The notes: a model not told the origin generated them from the letters alone. A stretch of 64,000 nt of DNA from JAXLWB01 sp046328715 (GCA_046328715.1 JAXLWB010000027.1:1-64000); one strand, 5' to 3'. Counted from the first letter of the stretch, positions 33,740-42,267 are shown. Numbers and translations are program-made.

Positions 33740-33803
33740 TAATTTTTAGAAATAGATTGTGACTATTCTCGAAAAAGTGGGCTGATTCTATTTCTAAAAA
33801 TTA
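33740..33803. repeat. 17-bp perfect inverted repeat upstream of mltG
   Basis: TAATTTTTAGAAATAGA (33740-33756) and TCTATTTCTAAAAATTA (33787-33803) are perfect complements with a 30-nt loop. It is AT-rich and lies 38 bp before the mltG start, between ruvX and mltG. Confidence 0.75.
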
Positions 33804-33841
33804 AACGGACATTCCACCAGGTACTGGCTTGGACTTTTTCT

Positions 33842-35149
33842 ATGAGCTTGAATCAGCGACGTGAACGTATTTTGAGCCAACATGAGCGGATGCTTGCGCG
33901 TGAGCGTTTGCCCCGCAAGGATAGCGCCACCCAATCAGAGCGAAGTAACGTGACGCAGACATTGCTGCGCCTTGTATTTTTGCTGCTGGTGGTCGCTACT
34001 GTGGGCGGAACTTGGGTCGTCATGAATGCTCACCTTGCTGAACAGTTTCTAGGCGCGCCTAAACAGACCCAAGGCTTGATTGATCGCTATGCCGGCCAGG
34101 GGGCACTGACTCCTGAATACATCGAACAACAGATTCTCCGTTTCAACCTCCGTATGAAAGAAGACGATCTCACCCTTCCGGCGGGCACCGATCCAACACA
34201 ACGTCCATTTGTCATTAATCCTGGTGAGCCCGCGCGTTTTATTGCTGCTCGGCTACAAGAGGAAGGCTTTGTCCGCGATGCTGGCCTGTTTAACCTCTAT
34301 TTGCGCGTCAATGGGCTGGAACGGCGCATTGACGCTGGGAACTTTATTCTGGCCAATACGATGAACATCCCCCAAATTGCGGAAGCGTTGCAAAACGCAC
34401 TGAGTCCAGAGGCCGTAGTGACGGTGCCCGAAGGCTTTCGTGCCGAGGAGATTGCAGACCGGCTAGTTGCCAAGAATGTCATCACCGACCCGCAGGTTTT
34501 CTTGGATGCAGTGCGTAATCCACGAAACCTCTCTATCTTCAAAGACTATGACTTTTTAAAGTCTCTGCCTGCCAACGGCGGCCTGGAAGGTTTCCTCTTC
34601 CCCGACACCTATCGCCTGCCGGTCTTTGCTTCATCAATGAATCTTGTCATCGCTCCATTCCTAGACAACTTTGAGCGCAAGATCAACTCCCGTGAGTTGA
34701 GCGGTGGCAGCAGTGGGTTGAGTGGGCGTGATTTGCTTACACTGGCCAGCATTGTGGAGCGCGAAGCCGTGCAAGCGGATGAGCGTCCGTTGATCGCCAG
34801 CGTCTATGCCAATCGCCTCAAGAATGCCTGCCCCGATGTTGGCGGTCGCTACCTGCAGGCCGACCCGACCGTCCAATATGCCAAGGGCGTGGCTGGCAAT
34901 TGGTGGTGGAAGCCCACTGACATCCGTGAATATTCTACGGTGGTCAGTCCCTACAATACCTATCTCAACGAAGGGCTGCCCCCTGCACCGATCGCTAATC
35001 CTGGTGAAAGTGCCATTGAAGCGGCACGCAACCCGGCAGCTACAGCCTACTGCTTCTTCTTGGGCACAGGTCAAGATGGACGTCATGTCTTTGCGACCAC
35101 CCTGGCCGAACACCAACAGAATCTCAGCATTTATGGCTACCAACCTTAA
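33842..35149 (+). CDS. mltG: endolytic transglycosylase MltG
   Basis: A 435-residue YceG-family protein that cleaves nascent peptidoglycan strands and sets glycan length. It has a cytoplasmic N-terminal tail of about 45 residues, one membrane helix (LLRLVFLLLVVATVGGTWVVM), a LysM-like portion (FVINPGEPARFIAARLQEEG) and the catalytic domain. That domain shows EGFRAEEIADRL, GFLFPDTYRLP, LLTLASIVEREA with the catalytic Glu, and LQADPTVQYAKG, YNTYLNEGLPPAPIANPG. Length is longer than E. coli MltG (340) because of the N-terminal tail. Its final 17 bp overlap the next gene's start. The presence of MltG points to a peptidoglycan wall. Confidence 0.94.
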   Translation: MSLNQRRERILSQHERMLARERLPRKDSATQSERSNVTQTLLRLVFLLLVVATVGGTWVVMNAHLAEQFLGAPKQTQGLIDRYAGQGALTPEYIEQQILRFNLRMKEDDLTLPAGTDPTQRPFVINPGEPARFIAARLQEEGFVRDAGLFNLYLRVNGLERRIDAGNFILANTMNIPQIAEALQNALSPEAVVTVPEGFRAEEIADRLVAKNVITDPQVFLDAVRNPRNLSIFKDYDFLKSLPANGGLEGFLFPDTYRLPVFASSMNLVIAPFLDNFERKINSRELSGGSSGLSGRDLLTLASIVEREAVQADERPLIASVYANRLKNACPDVGGRYLQADPTVQYAKGVAGNWWWKPTDIREYSTVVSPYNTYLNEGLPPAPIANPGESAIEAARNPAATAYCFFLGTGQDGRHVFATTLAEHQQNLSIYGYQP

Positions 35150-36137
35150 AGGTAGACAAGAAGACAAGAAGACAAGAAGACAAGAAAACAGTTTCTTCTT
35201 GTCTTCTTGTCTTCTTGTCTTGCTGTTGCTCCTCTCCTCCTGCTCCTCGATTCGCCCAATTGGCAAGATCGGATTGATCGCATCTTTTGAAGGCATCAGC
35301 CGTCGTAATGGGTATGAAGCGTTGGCCGCCATGCGCGCTGCCATTGCTGACTCGCCTGCGTCAACGGTAGATCTTTTGCCCTTGGCTCTGGACGATTCGC
35401 TTGACTCACAGCGTACTGCACAGAAGTTACTGGCCGATCCAACGCTCAAGGCCGTGATCGGTCCACTGGTGCCGCAGGAGATGGCTCTAACACTGCAAGA
35501 TTTTTCTAGCAGTGAAGTGCGTTGGATCGTGCCCCTTGTGGTCGATCCGGCAGGTGGCTTTGCGCAACCTGGAAAGGCATCCGCCTGGGCGACAGAACTG
35601 ATTCATACGGTTGTAGCGGCAAACCAACAGGCTGGTAGGCTGTACCTGGTGGGTTGGACTGGTGGCTGGCCGCAACTTTCCGACCAAGAATGGCATACCA
35701 TTTTGGGGATTGACACCCAAATGATAGACGGTTCGGCCTTGATTCGTGGTATAATAGACGGAAAAGTTCAGGACAAGGATCTGATTTTCTGGTTGGGAAG
35801 CGCTGAGGATGGAGCTGGTTTTGTCAATCATCTCTGGCAAGTACGACCAGCGCGAGTTGTTTGGAGCAGTGTACAGGGGAGCGATCCGGTTTTTGCCGAG
35901 CGCTTGCAGTTTCACGGACCGTTGAACTGGACAACCTGGAGCAATGCTGGGTATGAGACGTGGTCTACGACGCATACACCAGCCACTCCGATGGCATACT
36001 TGACCTATCTTGCGACCCGTAGTGCAATTTCGCAATTGCAATCGCTTCCCGATTCGCCTGCTGAGATGTCTTGGACTGTGACGTGTTTTCGCTTGAATCG
36101 GGACGGAACAAGCTCTGTCCTCATTCAATGTAAGTAA
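35133..36137 (+). CDS. substrate-binding lipoprotein (periplasmic-binding-protein type I, short) with a repeat-coded signal peptide
   Basis: About 334 residues from the ATG at 35133, overlapping the mltG end. The signal peptide is unusual: the positively charged n-region (MATNLKGRQEDKKTRRQ) is coded by the purine arm of a tandem 8-bp palindrome. The hydrophobic region (FFLSSCLLVLLLLL) is coded by its pyrimidine arm and ends in the lipobox LSSC. The mature domain begins IGLIASFEGISRRNGYEAL, matching branched-chain-amino-acid-type or receptor ligand-binding proteins (KAVIGPLVPQEM, LYLVGWTGGWP). The C-terminal lobe is short compared with usual LivJ-like proteins (about 370). No permease is nearby, so a sensing role is possible. 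Confidence 0.75.
   Translation: MATNLKGRQEDKKTRRQENSFFLSSCLLVLLLLLSSCSSIRPIGKIGLIASFEGISRRNGYEALAAMRAAIADSPASTVDLLPLALDDSLDSQRTAQKLLADPTLKAVIGPLVPQEMALTLQDFSSSEVRWIVPLVVDPAGGFAQPGKASAWATELIHTVVAANQQAGRLYLVGWTGGWPQLSDQEWHTILGIDTQMIDGSALIRGIIDGKVQDKDLIFWLGSAEDGAGFVNHLWQVRPARVVWSSVQGSDPVFAERLQFHGPLNWTTWSNAGYETWSTTHTPATPMAYLTYLATRSAISQLQSLPDSPAEMSWTVTCFRLNRDGTSSVLIQCK
35154..35223. repeat. 8-bp tandem palindrome (AGACAAGA units) inside the lipoprotein gene start
   Basis: The left arm carries about four copies of AGACAAGA from 35154; the right arm (TTCTTGTCTTCTTGTC and so on to 35221) is its complement, with a short AACAGT loop. The arms are about 30 bp. Unlike most other elements of this design in the window it is translated, as the signal peptide of the gene at 35133. 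Confidence 0.9.
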
Positions 36138-36232
36138 CTGTTACATTGTTGTTGAATATTTATGCTGTGTAGGATTGTTATTCTAGTGTTTATGCAAAAT
36201 GACAGTTTGGCAACTGTATACTAGTGGTTGTT

Positions 36233-36272
36233 ATCCTGTACCACTTGTGAAGGAAAAAGGGTGGTACAGGAT
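36233..36272. promoter_or_regulatory. 12-bp perfect inverted repeat upstream of the glycosyltransferase
   Basis: ATCCTGTACCAC (36233-36244) and GTGGTACAGGAT (36261-36272) are perfect complements with a 16-nt loop, ending 32 bp before the start codon. A TATACT at 36217-36222 could be a -10 just upstream. It could be a repressor site or a leader hairpin; neither can be chosen from sequence. Confidence 0.5.
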
Positions 36273-36304
36273 GCAGGTTGTTTGTGTAGGAAATGTAGAA
36301 ACTT

Positions 36305-37510
36305 ATGCGTGTCTTAGTAATTAGCTGGGAATTTCCGCCTTTTGTTGTGGGAGGAATGGGCAAACATGTCGCCGAGTTGATACCCGAATTGGGTGGTGTG
36401 CAAGAAAATGGCGAGCCACTCTATGTAGATGTCTTGACAACAGACTACAATGGTGGGGCGGCAGTTGAGTCATTGAACAAGTATGTGACCATCTATCGTT
36501 GTCATTTGCCTGGGGTAGATGCTCATGATCTGTACAATAGCGTCGTCGCCAACAATGAGTTATTAGTGAAAGCTGGGCGAACACGCGCCCTTTTGGGCAA
36601 ATATGATCTGATTCACATTCACGATTGGTTGGTCGGTGAGGCTGGCATTCAACTCAAACATGAGTGGAAGATTCCACTGGTGGCGACGATTCATGCCACC
36701 GAACGTGGACGCCATCAAGGCTATATCGACAGCCAGACCAGTATATTTATCGATCGGATGGAGTGGCGCATCTGTTTTGAGTCGTGGCGCGTTGTTGTCT
36801 GTAGCAACCACATGGCGGGCGAATTACATCACTTTTTTGGAACGCCCTACGACAAGATTGATATCATTGCCAATGGGATTGGCAAGCCACGCTATACGAT
36901 GTGTGCCCCTTCCGACATGGCTGAGCTACGCCAACGCTATGCCCCTAACAATGAGCGCATGCTCTTTTATGTGGGGCGTATCACCTATGAAAAGGGGCCG
37001 CAGGTATTATTGCAGGCCATGCCCCATATTTTATCGCGCTTCCCCAATACTCGACTTCTGATAGCAGGGAAAAACAGTCAACAACTGGGGCAATTGGCCT
37101 ACGAACTGCGCTTGGACAATCGTGTCGAATTTCTAGGCTATATCAGCGATGAACGGCGCGACTGTCTCTATCGCGTGGTCGATTCCGCAGTCTTCCCGAG
37201 TCTCTACGAGCCATTTGGCATTGTCGCACTAGAGGCGATGCAGCAAGGGTGTAATGTAATTGCCAGTGATGTAGGTGGCTTGGGCGAGGTCGTGCGCCAC
37301 CATCAAAATGGACTGACCGTCTATCCGAATGATCCCTACAGTATCGCCTGGGCCGTGAATGAACTCTTCACCCATCCGCGCGATGCCGAGGTCTGGCGAG
37401 CGCAAGCCCAGCGTGAAGTCAATGAGTTATACCGTTGGGAACGAATTGCCAGGGAGACCTGGCTGCTCTACGTGCGCGTCCGCAAAGAACGCCAACTCAC
37501 GAACTGGTGA
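36305..37510 (+). CDS. GT4 family glycosyltransferase (glycogen-synthase-like)
   Basis: A 401-residue GT-B glycosyltransferase. The N-terminal motif ISWEFPPFVVGGMGKHVAEL is that of GT4/GT5 starch or glycogen synthase-like enzymes, including the Gly-rich donor loop. The C-terminal half shows FYVGRITYEKGPQVLLQAM and the E-x7-E motif EPFGIVALEAM, followed by NVIASDVGGLGEVV. Such enzymes make alpha-glucans, glucosylglycerate or other glycosides from nucleotide sugars. It is cytoplasmic and starts with a plain ATG at 36305. It appears monocistronic, flanked by palindromes on both sides. The donor and acceptor are unknown. Confidence 0.88.
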   Translation: MRVLVISWEFPPFVVGGMGKHVAELIPELGGVQENGEPLYVDVLTTDYNGGAAVESLNKYVTIYRCHLPGVDAHDLYNSVVANNELLVKAGRTRALLGKYDLIHIHDWLVGEAGIQLKHEWKIPLVATIHATERGRHQGYIDSQTSIFIDRMEWRICFESWRVVVCSNHMAGELHHFFGTPYDKIDIIANGIGKPRYTMCAPSDMAELRQRYAPNNERMLFYVGRITYEKGPQVLLQAMPHILSRFPNTRLLIAGKNSQQLGQLAYELRLDNRVEFLGYISDERRDCLYRVVDSAVFPSLYEPFGIVALEAMQQGCNVIASDVGGLGEVVRHHQNGLTVYPNDPYSIAWAVNELFTHPRDAEVWRAQAQREVNELYRWERIARETWLLYVRVRKERQLTNW

Positions 37511-37515
37511 AAACA

Positions 37516-37675
37516 ATAGGACAGTAGGACAGTGATTCAGTATGTTAGTGATTCACTGTCTCACTGTCCTACTGCCTTACTAGTGCCACTTTAACAAAGC
37601 AGTTTGTCAATCGTCTTCCGGGAAGGCTGTAGCTACCGACCTGCTCATATATAGATCCTTCCCGGAAGATTGCAA
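37516..37675. repeat. two inverted repeats after the glycosyltransferase
   Basis: First (37516-37580): GACAGT-type 8-bp units, with CAGTAGGACAGTGA-like left arm and complementary TCACTGTCCTACTG right arm, partly mismatched. Second (37609-37675): TCTTCCGGGAAGG and CCTTCCCGGAAGA form an 13-bp stem with extra pairing outside. Together they lie between convergent genes and probably terminate both. Confidence 0.7.
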
Positions 37676-37696
37676 AATTACTCTGTTAATCATGCA

Positions 37697-38623
37697 CTAG
37701 CTATTCGTAACAATATACTCCCAGGCGCTGATCGCTGCTTTGATACCTTCACCGACGGCGACAGGTACTTGTTCTGCGAAAATGTTGGTCACATCGCCTG
37801 CGGCATAGAGACCAGGCACTTCGGTGGCACAGCGCTGATCAATCGGAATGCAGCCTGTCTCGGGATCAACCGTGACTAGGTTGCCGAGAAAATCAGTATT
37901 GGGCAACAGCCCAAGCTGAACAAAGACCCCTTCGACCGCCAGCATCCGCTGCTCGTAGCCCTTTCCAATCATCAATCCTGTCACAAATTCATCGCCGACG
38001 ACCTCCTGGACACCCCAGCCCTCTAAAATCTCAACTGCCGGATGTTGCCGGATCAAGTCACTGCGCCGATCTTGGTCGTCGAACGCCATCGTCGGGATCA
38101 CATAGACCTTGCGACCGATCGAGGCGAGTTTGAGCGTCGCCACGAGCATCCGTTCGCCATAGCCGATGATGGCAACATCCTTGCCGTCGAAGAAGGCTGT
38201 ATGGCTTAGCGCCGAGAAGCTTACGCCACGTCCCCAATACTCTTTTTCCCCAGGAATAAAGAGCCGTTGCTGCTTTGCACCACTGCAAATGATTACAGTT
38301 TTGCTGCGGATCGTGTGCTCCACACCTTGCGCACCGCTGATCGTAATGCGAAAGTCCTTATTCTCTTCGCGAATGACCTGGGAAACTTGCTCCTTGAGAT
38401 GATGATCGGGCAGCGCCTCCATAGTCTTTTCAAATTCGTGGACAAGATCGGCGCTCCACACACTGTCCTGCGGGGGACGATCACGCAGGGCAAAGCCATA
38501 GTTGACCTTGCCACCCAGATCTGGCGTGATGAGGATAAATTTGATGTGATTGGTATGAGCAATCGCTGCTGCTGCCAAACCGCCCGGTCCGCCACCAATA
38601 ATCGCTAGATCGTAGTTTACCAT
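37697..38623 (-). CDS. thioredoxin-reductase-like flavoprotein lacking the CxxC pair
   Basis: A 308-residue FAD/NAD(P) protein. The FAD loop LAIIGGGPGGLAAAAIA and the C-terminal LYAAGDVTNIFAEQVPVAVGEG are those of the thioredoxin reductase family. In genuine enzymes the middle motif reads like CAVCDGxFF; here the corresponding stretch is VSFSALSHTAFF with no cysteine, so it cannot reduce thioredoxin by the normal route. NADPH binding is replaced by a weak loop (IIGYGERMLVA). It could be a ferredoxin- or flavin-linked diaphorase or a sensor. It is a single gene on the minus strand, convergent with the glycosyltransferase and divergent from the M81 peptidase gene. Confidence 0.8.
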   Translation of the reverse strand: MVNYDLAIIGGGPGGLAAAAIAHTNHIKFILITPDLGGKVNYGFALRDRPPQDSVWSADLVHEFEKTMEALPDHHLKEQVSQVIREENKDFRITISGAQGVEHTIRSKTVIICSGAKQQRLFIPGEKEYWGRGVSFSALSHTAFFDGKDVAIIGYGERMLVATLKLASIGRKVYVIPTMAFDDQDRRSDLIRQHPAVEILEGWGVQEVVGDEFVTGLMIGKGYEQRMLAVEGVFVQLGLLPNTDFLGNLVTVDPETGCIPIDQRCATEVPGLYAAGDVTNIFAEQVPVAVGEGIKAAISAWEYIVTNS

Positions 38624-38914
38624 TCAGTCTCTCCTGTTCGCTTTAAGCTTCACTAGGGCTATTATATCATCTACGCTCGAAAACTCACTGGTCGAGTGGG
38701 TAGAGAAATTCCCAACCTTGATTTGCAACCGGATCAGCATTGATGATTTCCTGCTTTGGGCATATACTTTTATTCCAGCCAATGCAATAAATGGTCAGTT
38801 TTCACTGTTTATGTAACGGCCAAAGCAATTTCATGTGATCCTTCTTTTTGAAATTGTGGCATATTCAATGCGATTGATTATCAATTTAACTTCACTTACG
38901 TAAAGGAATCTTCG

Positions 38915-40378
38915 ATGAAACTCTTCGTTGGCAGTGTTGCCACGGAAACCAACACCTTTTCTCCCATGCCGACTGGGCGGGCTGATTTTGACGTGATCCG
39001 AGGAGATGAATTTACCGCTGAACGAGCGGGTGAGATGGGCGAGTTTGAAGCGCTGCATCAGGCTGCACTGGCAGGTGGTCATGAACTCGTCTTCAGCCTC
39101 GCCGCCTTTGCCCAACCGGCAGGCATCACCGTGCGCAGCGCCTATGAATCCCTGCGTGACGAATGTCTGACTATGCTGAAAGCCTCTCTACCAGTTGACA
39201 TCGTCTTTTTGCCGCTGCACGGTGCGATGATCGCCGACGGCTATGACGACTGTGAAGGCGACATGATTGATCGCGTGCGCCAGATCGTTGGCCCCGATGT
39301 GGTGATTGCAGTGGAACTCGATTTGCACTGCCACCTCACCCAATTCATGCTTGATCATGCCGATTTGATCGTTATCTACAAGGAGTATCCACACGTCGAT
39401 CCGGGGCTGCGCATGAAGGAGTTGTTCAATCTGGCCGTAGCGACTAAACAAGGCAAGATCAAGCCTAAGATGGCACTCTTCGACTGCAAGATGATCGGCT
39501 TCTACTATACTCCCTACGAGCCGATGCGCTCCTTTGTTGACAGCATGATTGCAGCAGAGGGCAAAGATGGCATTCTCTCACTCTCCTTAGCCCATTGCTT
39601 CCCGTGGGGCGACATGCCGGACTGCGGGGCACGTATGTTGGCCGTTGTAGACCGCGATGCGGAAAAAGCCAAACAGGTGGCCGAAGCGTGGGGACGCAAG
39701 TTCTACAACCAGCGTCACACCATCACTGCCAGCTCGGTGCCGATGGCCCAGGCGCTCGACCAGGCAATGGCCAATCCCAAAGGCCCAGTCGTGATCGCTG
39801 ATCAGGCTGACAATGCAGGCGGCGGCGCGCCGAGTGACTCCACCTTCGTGCTGCGTGAATTGTTGCGGCGCGGCATCACGGATGCTGGCATCGCCATGTT
39901 CTGGGATCCGATTGTCGTCAATCTGGCCAAAGCGGCAGGGGCAGGGGCGACCTTGCAGGTCCGCCTGGGTGGCAAGCTTGGCCCCATGTCGGGCGATCCA
40001 CTCGACCTGACCGTGAAGGTGATCGGCACCATCGACAAGATGACCCAGCGCTGGCCACAGCAAAACAGCGAGCCGGTGATCGGGCAATGCGGCGATGCTG
40101 TGGCGCTTTCCTGTAATGGCATCGACATTATTGTTAACAACAAACGCACCCAAGTGCTGGGACCTGATGTCTTCACCAACTTTGGCATTGATGTCACTCA
40201 AAAGAAACTGCTCGTGGTCAAGTCGACCCAGCACTTCTATGCTGGCTATGCACCGATTGCAAGTCAAATTATCTATATGGCAGCACCCGGAGCCATCGCT
40301 CCAATTATGAAGGAAATCCCCTTCCAACGGGTCGATCTGAACAAATATCCGTGGGTGGATGATCCGCTGGGAGCGTAA
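38915..40378 (+). CDS. M81 family metallopeptidase (MlrC-like)
   Basis: A 487-residue protein of the M81/DUF1485 family, known from microcystinase C (MlrC). The N-terminus FVGSVATETNTFSPMPTG is diagnostic; FLPLHGAMIADGYDDCEGD supplies Asp and His residues of the metal site, and VIADQADNAGGGAPSDST the second metal-binding block. The C-terminal domain (NGIDIIVNNKRTQVLGPDVFTNFGID) is the usual MlrC C-terminal part. These enzymes hydrolyse small peptides or related amide substrates, often linked to carbohydrate or peptide uptake operons. It is convergent with the DeoR regulator at 40452, with only a palindromic 73-bp gap between, so they are not necessarily linked in regulation. Confidence 0.88.
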   Translation: MKLFVGSVATETNTFSPMPTGRADFDVIRGDEFTAERAGEMGEFEALHQAALAGGHELVFSLAAFAQPAGITVRSAYESLRDECLTMLKASLPVDIVFLPLHGAMIADGYDDCEGDMIDRVRQIVGPDVVIAVELDLHCHLTQFMLDHADLIVIYKEYPHVDPGLRMKELFNLAVATKQGKIKPKMALFDCKMIGFYYTPYEPMRSFVDSMIAAEGKDGILSLSLAHCFPWGDMPDCGARMLAVVDRDAEKAKQVAEAWGRKFYNQRHTITASSVPMAQALDQAMANPKGPVVIADQADNAGGGAPSDSTFVLRELLRRGITDAGIAMFWDPIVVNLAKAAGAGATLQVRLGGKLGPMSGDPLDLTVKVIGTIDKMTQRWPQQNSEPVIGQCGDAVALSCNGIDIIVNNKRTQVLGPDVFTNFGIDVTQKKLLVVKSTQHFYAGYAPIASQIIYMAAPGAIAPIMKEIPFQRVDLNKYPWVDDPLGA

Positions 40379-40380
40379 TG

Positions 40381-40442
40381 GATGGGGAGATGGGGAGATG
40401 GGGTAATCTTTTTCCCCTTACCTCCTCACCTCCCCATCTCCC
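40381..40442. repeat. imperfect palindrome of 8-bp units (ATGGGGAG)
   Basis: GATGGGGAGATGGGGAGATG (from 40381) and the C/T-rich arm ending at 40442 are complementary with some mismatches around a T-rich loop. It sits between convergent genes 40378 and 40452 and is a plausible bidirectional terminator. Confidence 0.75.
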
Positions 40443-40451
40443 TACCACCAC

Positions 40452-41207
40452 TTACGCTCGAAAGATCGCCACCCCCATCTCTCGATAGGGTTGCACGAGA
40501 CTCTCCTCGGTTTTCTTTTCGACAATCATGCCGCTGACCTGGGCGATGGGTGAGATGACGTAAGCGGAGGCCCCGCCCAGTTTTTCGGCGGAGGCCAGAA
40601 CAACCGTCTCCGACGCTCGCTGGTGTAGTGCCCGCTTGACATACGCCTCTTCCAAGTCACCTGTTGTTAGTCCCACTTGAGGATGAATTCCTGTCACGCC
40701 CATAAAGTAGGTGTCAGCGTGAATATGCGAGAGCGCCTCGATGGCCGCCGCACCCACAGCGACCACGGAATGTTTGAAGAGTTTCCCGCCTATTAATACC
40801 ACTTCTACGGTTTTGTGCTGTGCCAACTCCACGGCCACGCTTGGGCTGTGCGTGACGATCGTTGCCTCCAGATCGGGCGGTAATTGGCGCGCAATCTGCA
40901 CGGCGGTCGTCCCACCATCCAGAATTACCACTTGCCCTGGCTGGATCATTTGCGCCGCTGCCCGTCCAATGGCGGCTTTGCCCTCGACTGCGATCTGTTG
41001 ACGCTGTGGGAAATCGGCCACGGCGGGCGAGGCAGGCAGTGCCCCACCATGCACCCGTTGTAAGTGCCCCTCCTGCGCCAATTCGCGCAGATCGCGACGA
41101 ATGGTGTCTTCGGAGAGATCCAGTTCCTGGGCAATCTTCTTGGCGACGACCTGACCTTCCTTCTTCAAAACTTCCAAAATGTATTGTTTACGCTGATCGG
41201 TGAGCAT
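40452..41207 (-). CDS. DeoR/GlpR family transcriptional regulator
   Basis: A 251-residue repressor. The N-terminal winged helix (QRKQYILEVLKKEGQVVAKKI, LDLSEDTIRRDLRELAQEG) has the DeoR signature, including RDLRELAQ and GGALP. The C-terminal sugar-phosphate-sensing domain (PGQVVILDGGTTAVQIARQLP, ATIVTHSPSVAVELAQ, GVTGIHPQVGLTTGDLEE) binds phosphorylated sugars. Length is standard. Targets are not identifiable; there is no adjacent sugar operon other than the convergent peptidase, and I see no clear operator upstream. The upstream 475-bp gap contains a palindromic element and iterated TTCACGAA motifs. Confidence 0.9.
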   Translation of the reverse strand: MLTDQRKQYILEVLKKEGQVVAKKIAQELDLSEDTIRRDLRELAQEGHLQRVHGGALPASPAVADFPQRQQIAVEGKAAIGRAAAQMIQPGQVVILDGGTTAVQIARQLPPDLEATIVTHSPSVAVELAQHKTVEVVLIGGKLFKHSVVAVGAAAIEALSHIHADTYFMGVTGIHPQVGLTTGDLEEAYVKRALHQRASETVVLASAEKLGGASAYVISPIAQVSGMIVEKKTEESLVQPYREMGVAIFRA

Positions 41208-41345
41208 AGTTTAATCGTAATTTATTTGAGGGCGAGACATTCGTGCAAACAGAGCAAATTTCCAGTTCCTTCCGTGTTTACAAAGCCTTTTTCATGAACC
41301 TTGTCTAACCAAAAAAACAAGTATGGCGACTGCCCGTAGAAGGTT

Positions 41346-41444
41346 GATTTGTCATTCTGAGCGAAGGCTTTTTTGAGCGAAGAATCTTGCGCTGTCCAAC
41401 CAAGATTCTTCGTCGCAAACAATCGCTCCTCAGAATGACAAATC
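41346..41444. repeat. palindromic element with TGTCATTCTGAG ends
   Basis: GATTTGTCATTCTGAG (41346-41361) and CTCAGAATGACAAATC (41429-41444) are perfect 16-bp complements; internally GCGAAGAATCTTG pairs with CAAGATTCTTCG. The end sequence TGTCATTCTGAGCGAAG is one I recall as a recurrent repeat in diverse bacterial genomes. It looks like a non-coding interspersed element. It fills part of the 475-bp gap 41208-41682, the rest of which has no gene. Confidence 0.75.
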
Positions 41445-41560
41445 TCTCTCACGGGTTTCTTGTTTGATTTTTCGCCAGCGCCGAACCCGCTACTCGTAAA
41501 GGACGGAAATCAGTGAGCATGGAGTCTTTATTCATCGATTGAGACAAAGCGCGCTGGATT

Positions 41561-41676
41561 GTTACCATGAATCTTCACGAAAATTCACGAACTTGCACGA
41601 AATATCATGATATTGTATATTTACAGTATAACACATGGAGTGAAAAGTTGGCTATTTGCACGAATTTTCACGGAGA
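41561..41676. repeat. iterated TTCACGAA/TGCACGAA motifs upstream of the NUDIX gene
   Basis: TTCACGAAAA, TTCACGAACT and TGCACGAAAT follow one another at 10-bp spacing near 41575-41604. TGCACGAATTTTCACGG occurs again near 41657-41673. Ten-bp phasing would put copies on one face of the helix, which suits a protein-binding array, but this is inference. Confidence 0.45.
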
Positions 41677-41682
41677 TTTGAG

Positions 41683-42267
41683 ATGAAGATACATGAACGA
41701 GTGCGGGTACGTGAGGTGAAGGTGCTTTCCGATGACTGGTATATCCTCAAAAAGACCACCTTCGACTTTTTGCGCAACAACGGCGAATGGCAGACGCAAA
41801 ATCGTGAAACCTACGACCGCGGCAACGGGGCGACCATCTTGCTCTACAATCGGGCGCAACAGACGGTGATCCTGACCCGCCAGTTTCGCTATCCGGTCTT
41901 TGTCAACGGCTATCCTGGACTGTTGATCGAAGCGCCTGCTGGACTGCTCGATCAAACCAGCCCCGAAGAGCGCATCAAAGCCGAAACCGAAGAAGAGACT
42001 GGCTACCGCGTCCAAAATGTGCGCAAAGTCTTTGAAGCCTACATGAGTCCCGGTTCAGTGACGGAAAAGCTCTACTTTTTTGTGGCAGAGTACGATCCAA
42101 CCTCAAAGGTTCATTCGGGCGGTGGCGTCGAAGCGGAAGGGGAAGACATCGAAGTGCTGGAACTGCCCTTTGCCCAGGCGCTGCATTGGATCGAGACTGG
42201 CGAAATCGCCGATGGCAAGACGATTATGTTGTTGCAATATGCCAAACTGGCGCTGTTTGCGAATTGA
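41683..42267 (+). CDS. NUDIX hydrolase, NudK/ADP-ribose pyrophosphatase type
   Basis: A 194-residue enzyme from the ATG at 41683 (GGAG upstream). The NUDIX box is visible: GLLDQTSPEERIKAETEEETGY, with the REx(2)EExG acidic helix as AETEEETG. The N-terminal half (GATILLYNRAQQTVILTRQFRYPVFVNG) and the C-terminal EDIEVLELPF are typical of GDP-mannose hydrolase NudK and ADP-ribose pyrophosphatases, which clear nucleotide sugars. It precedes the next gene by 25 bp, so both are probably co-transcribed. Confidence 0.87.
   Translation: MKIHERVRVREVKVLSDDWYILKKTTFDFLRNNGEWQTQNRETYDRGNGATILLYNRAQQTVILTRQFRYPVFVNGYPGLLIEAPAGLLDQTSPEERIKAETEEETGYRVQNVRKVFEAYMSPGSVTEKLYFFVAEYDPTSKVHSGGGVEAEGEDIEVLELPFAQALHWIETGEIADGKTIMLLQYAKLALFAN

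Noticed and set aside
34806..35132. Upstream extension of the substrate-binding lipoprotein gene
   Set aside because: The frame continues left inside mltG but would give no signal peptide; the ATG at 35133 directly precedes a good lipoprotein signal.
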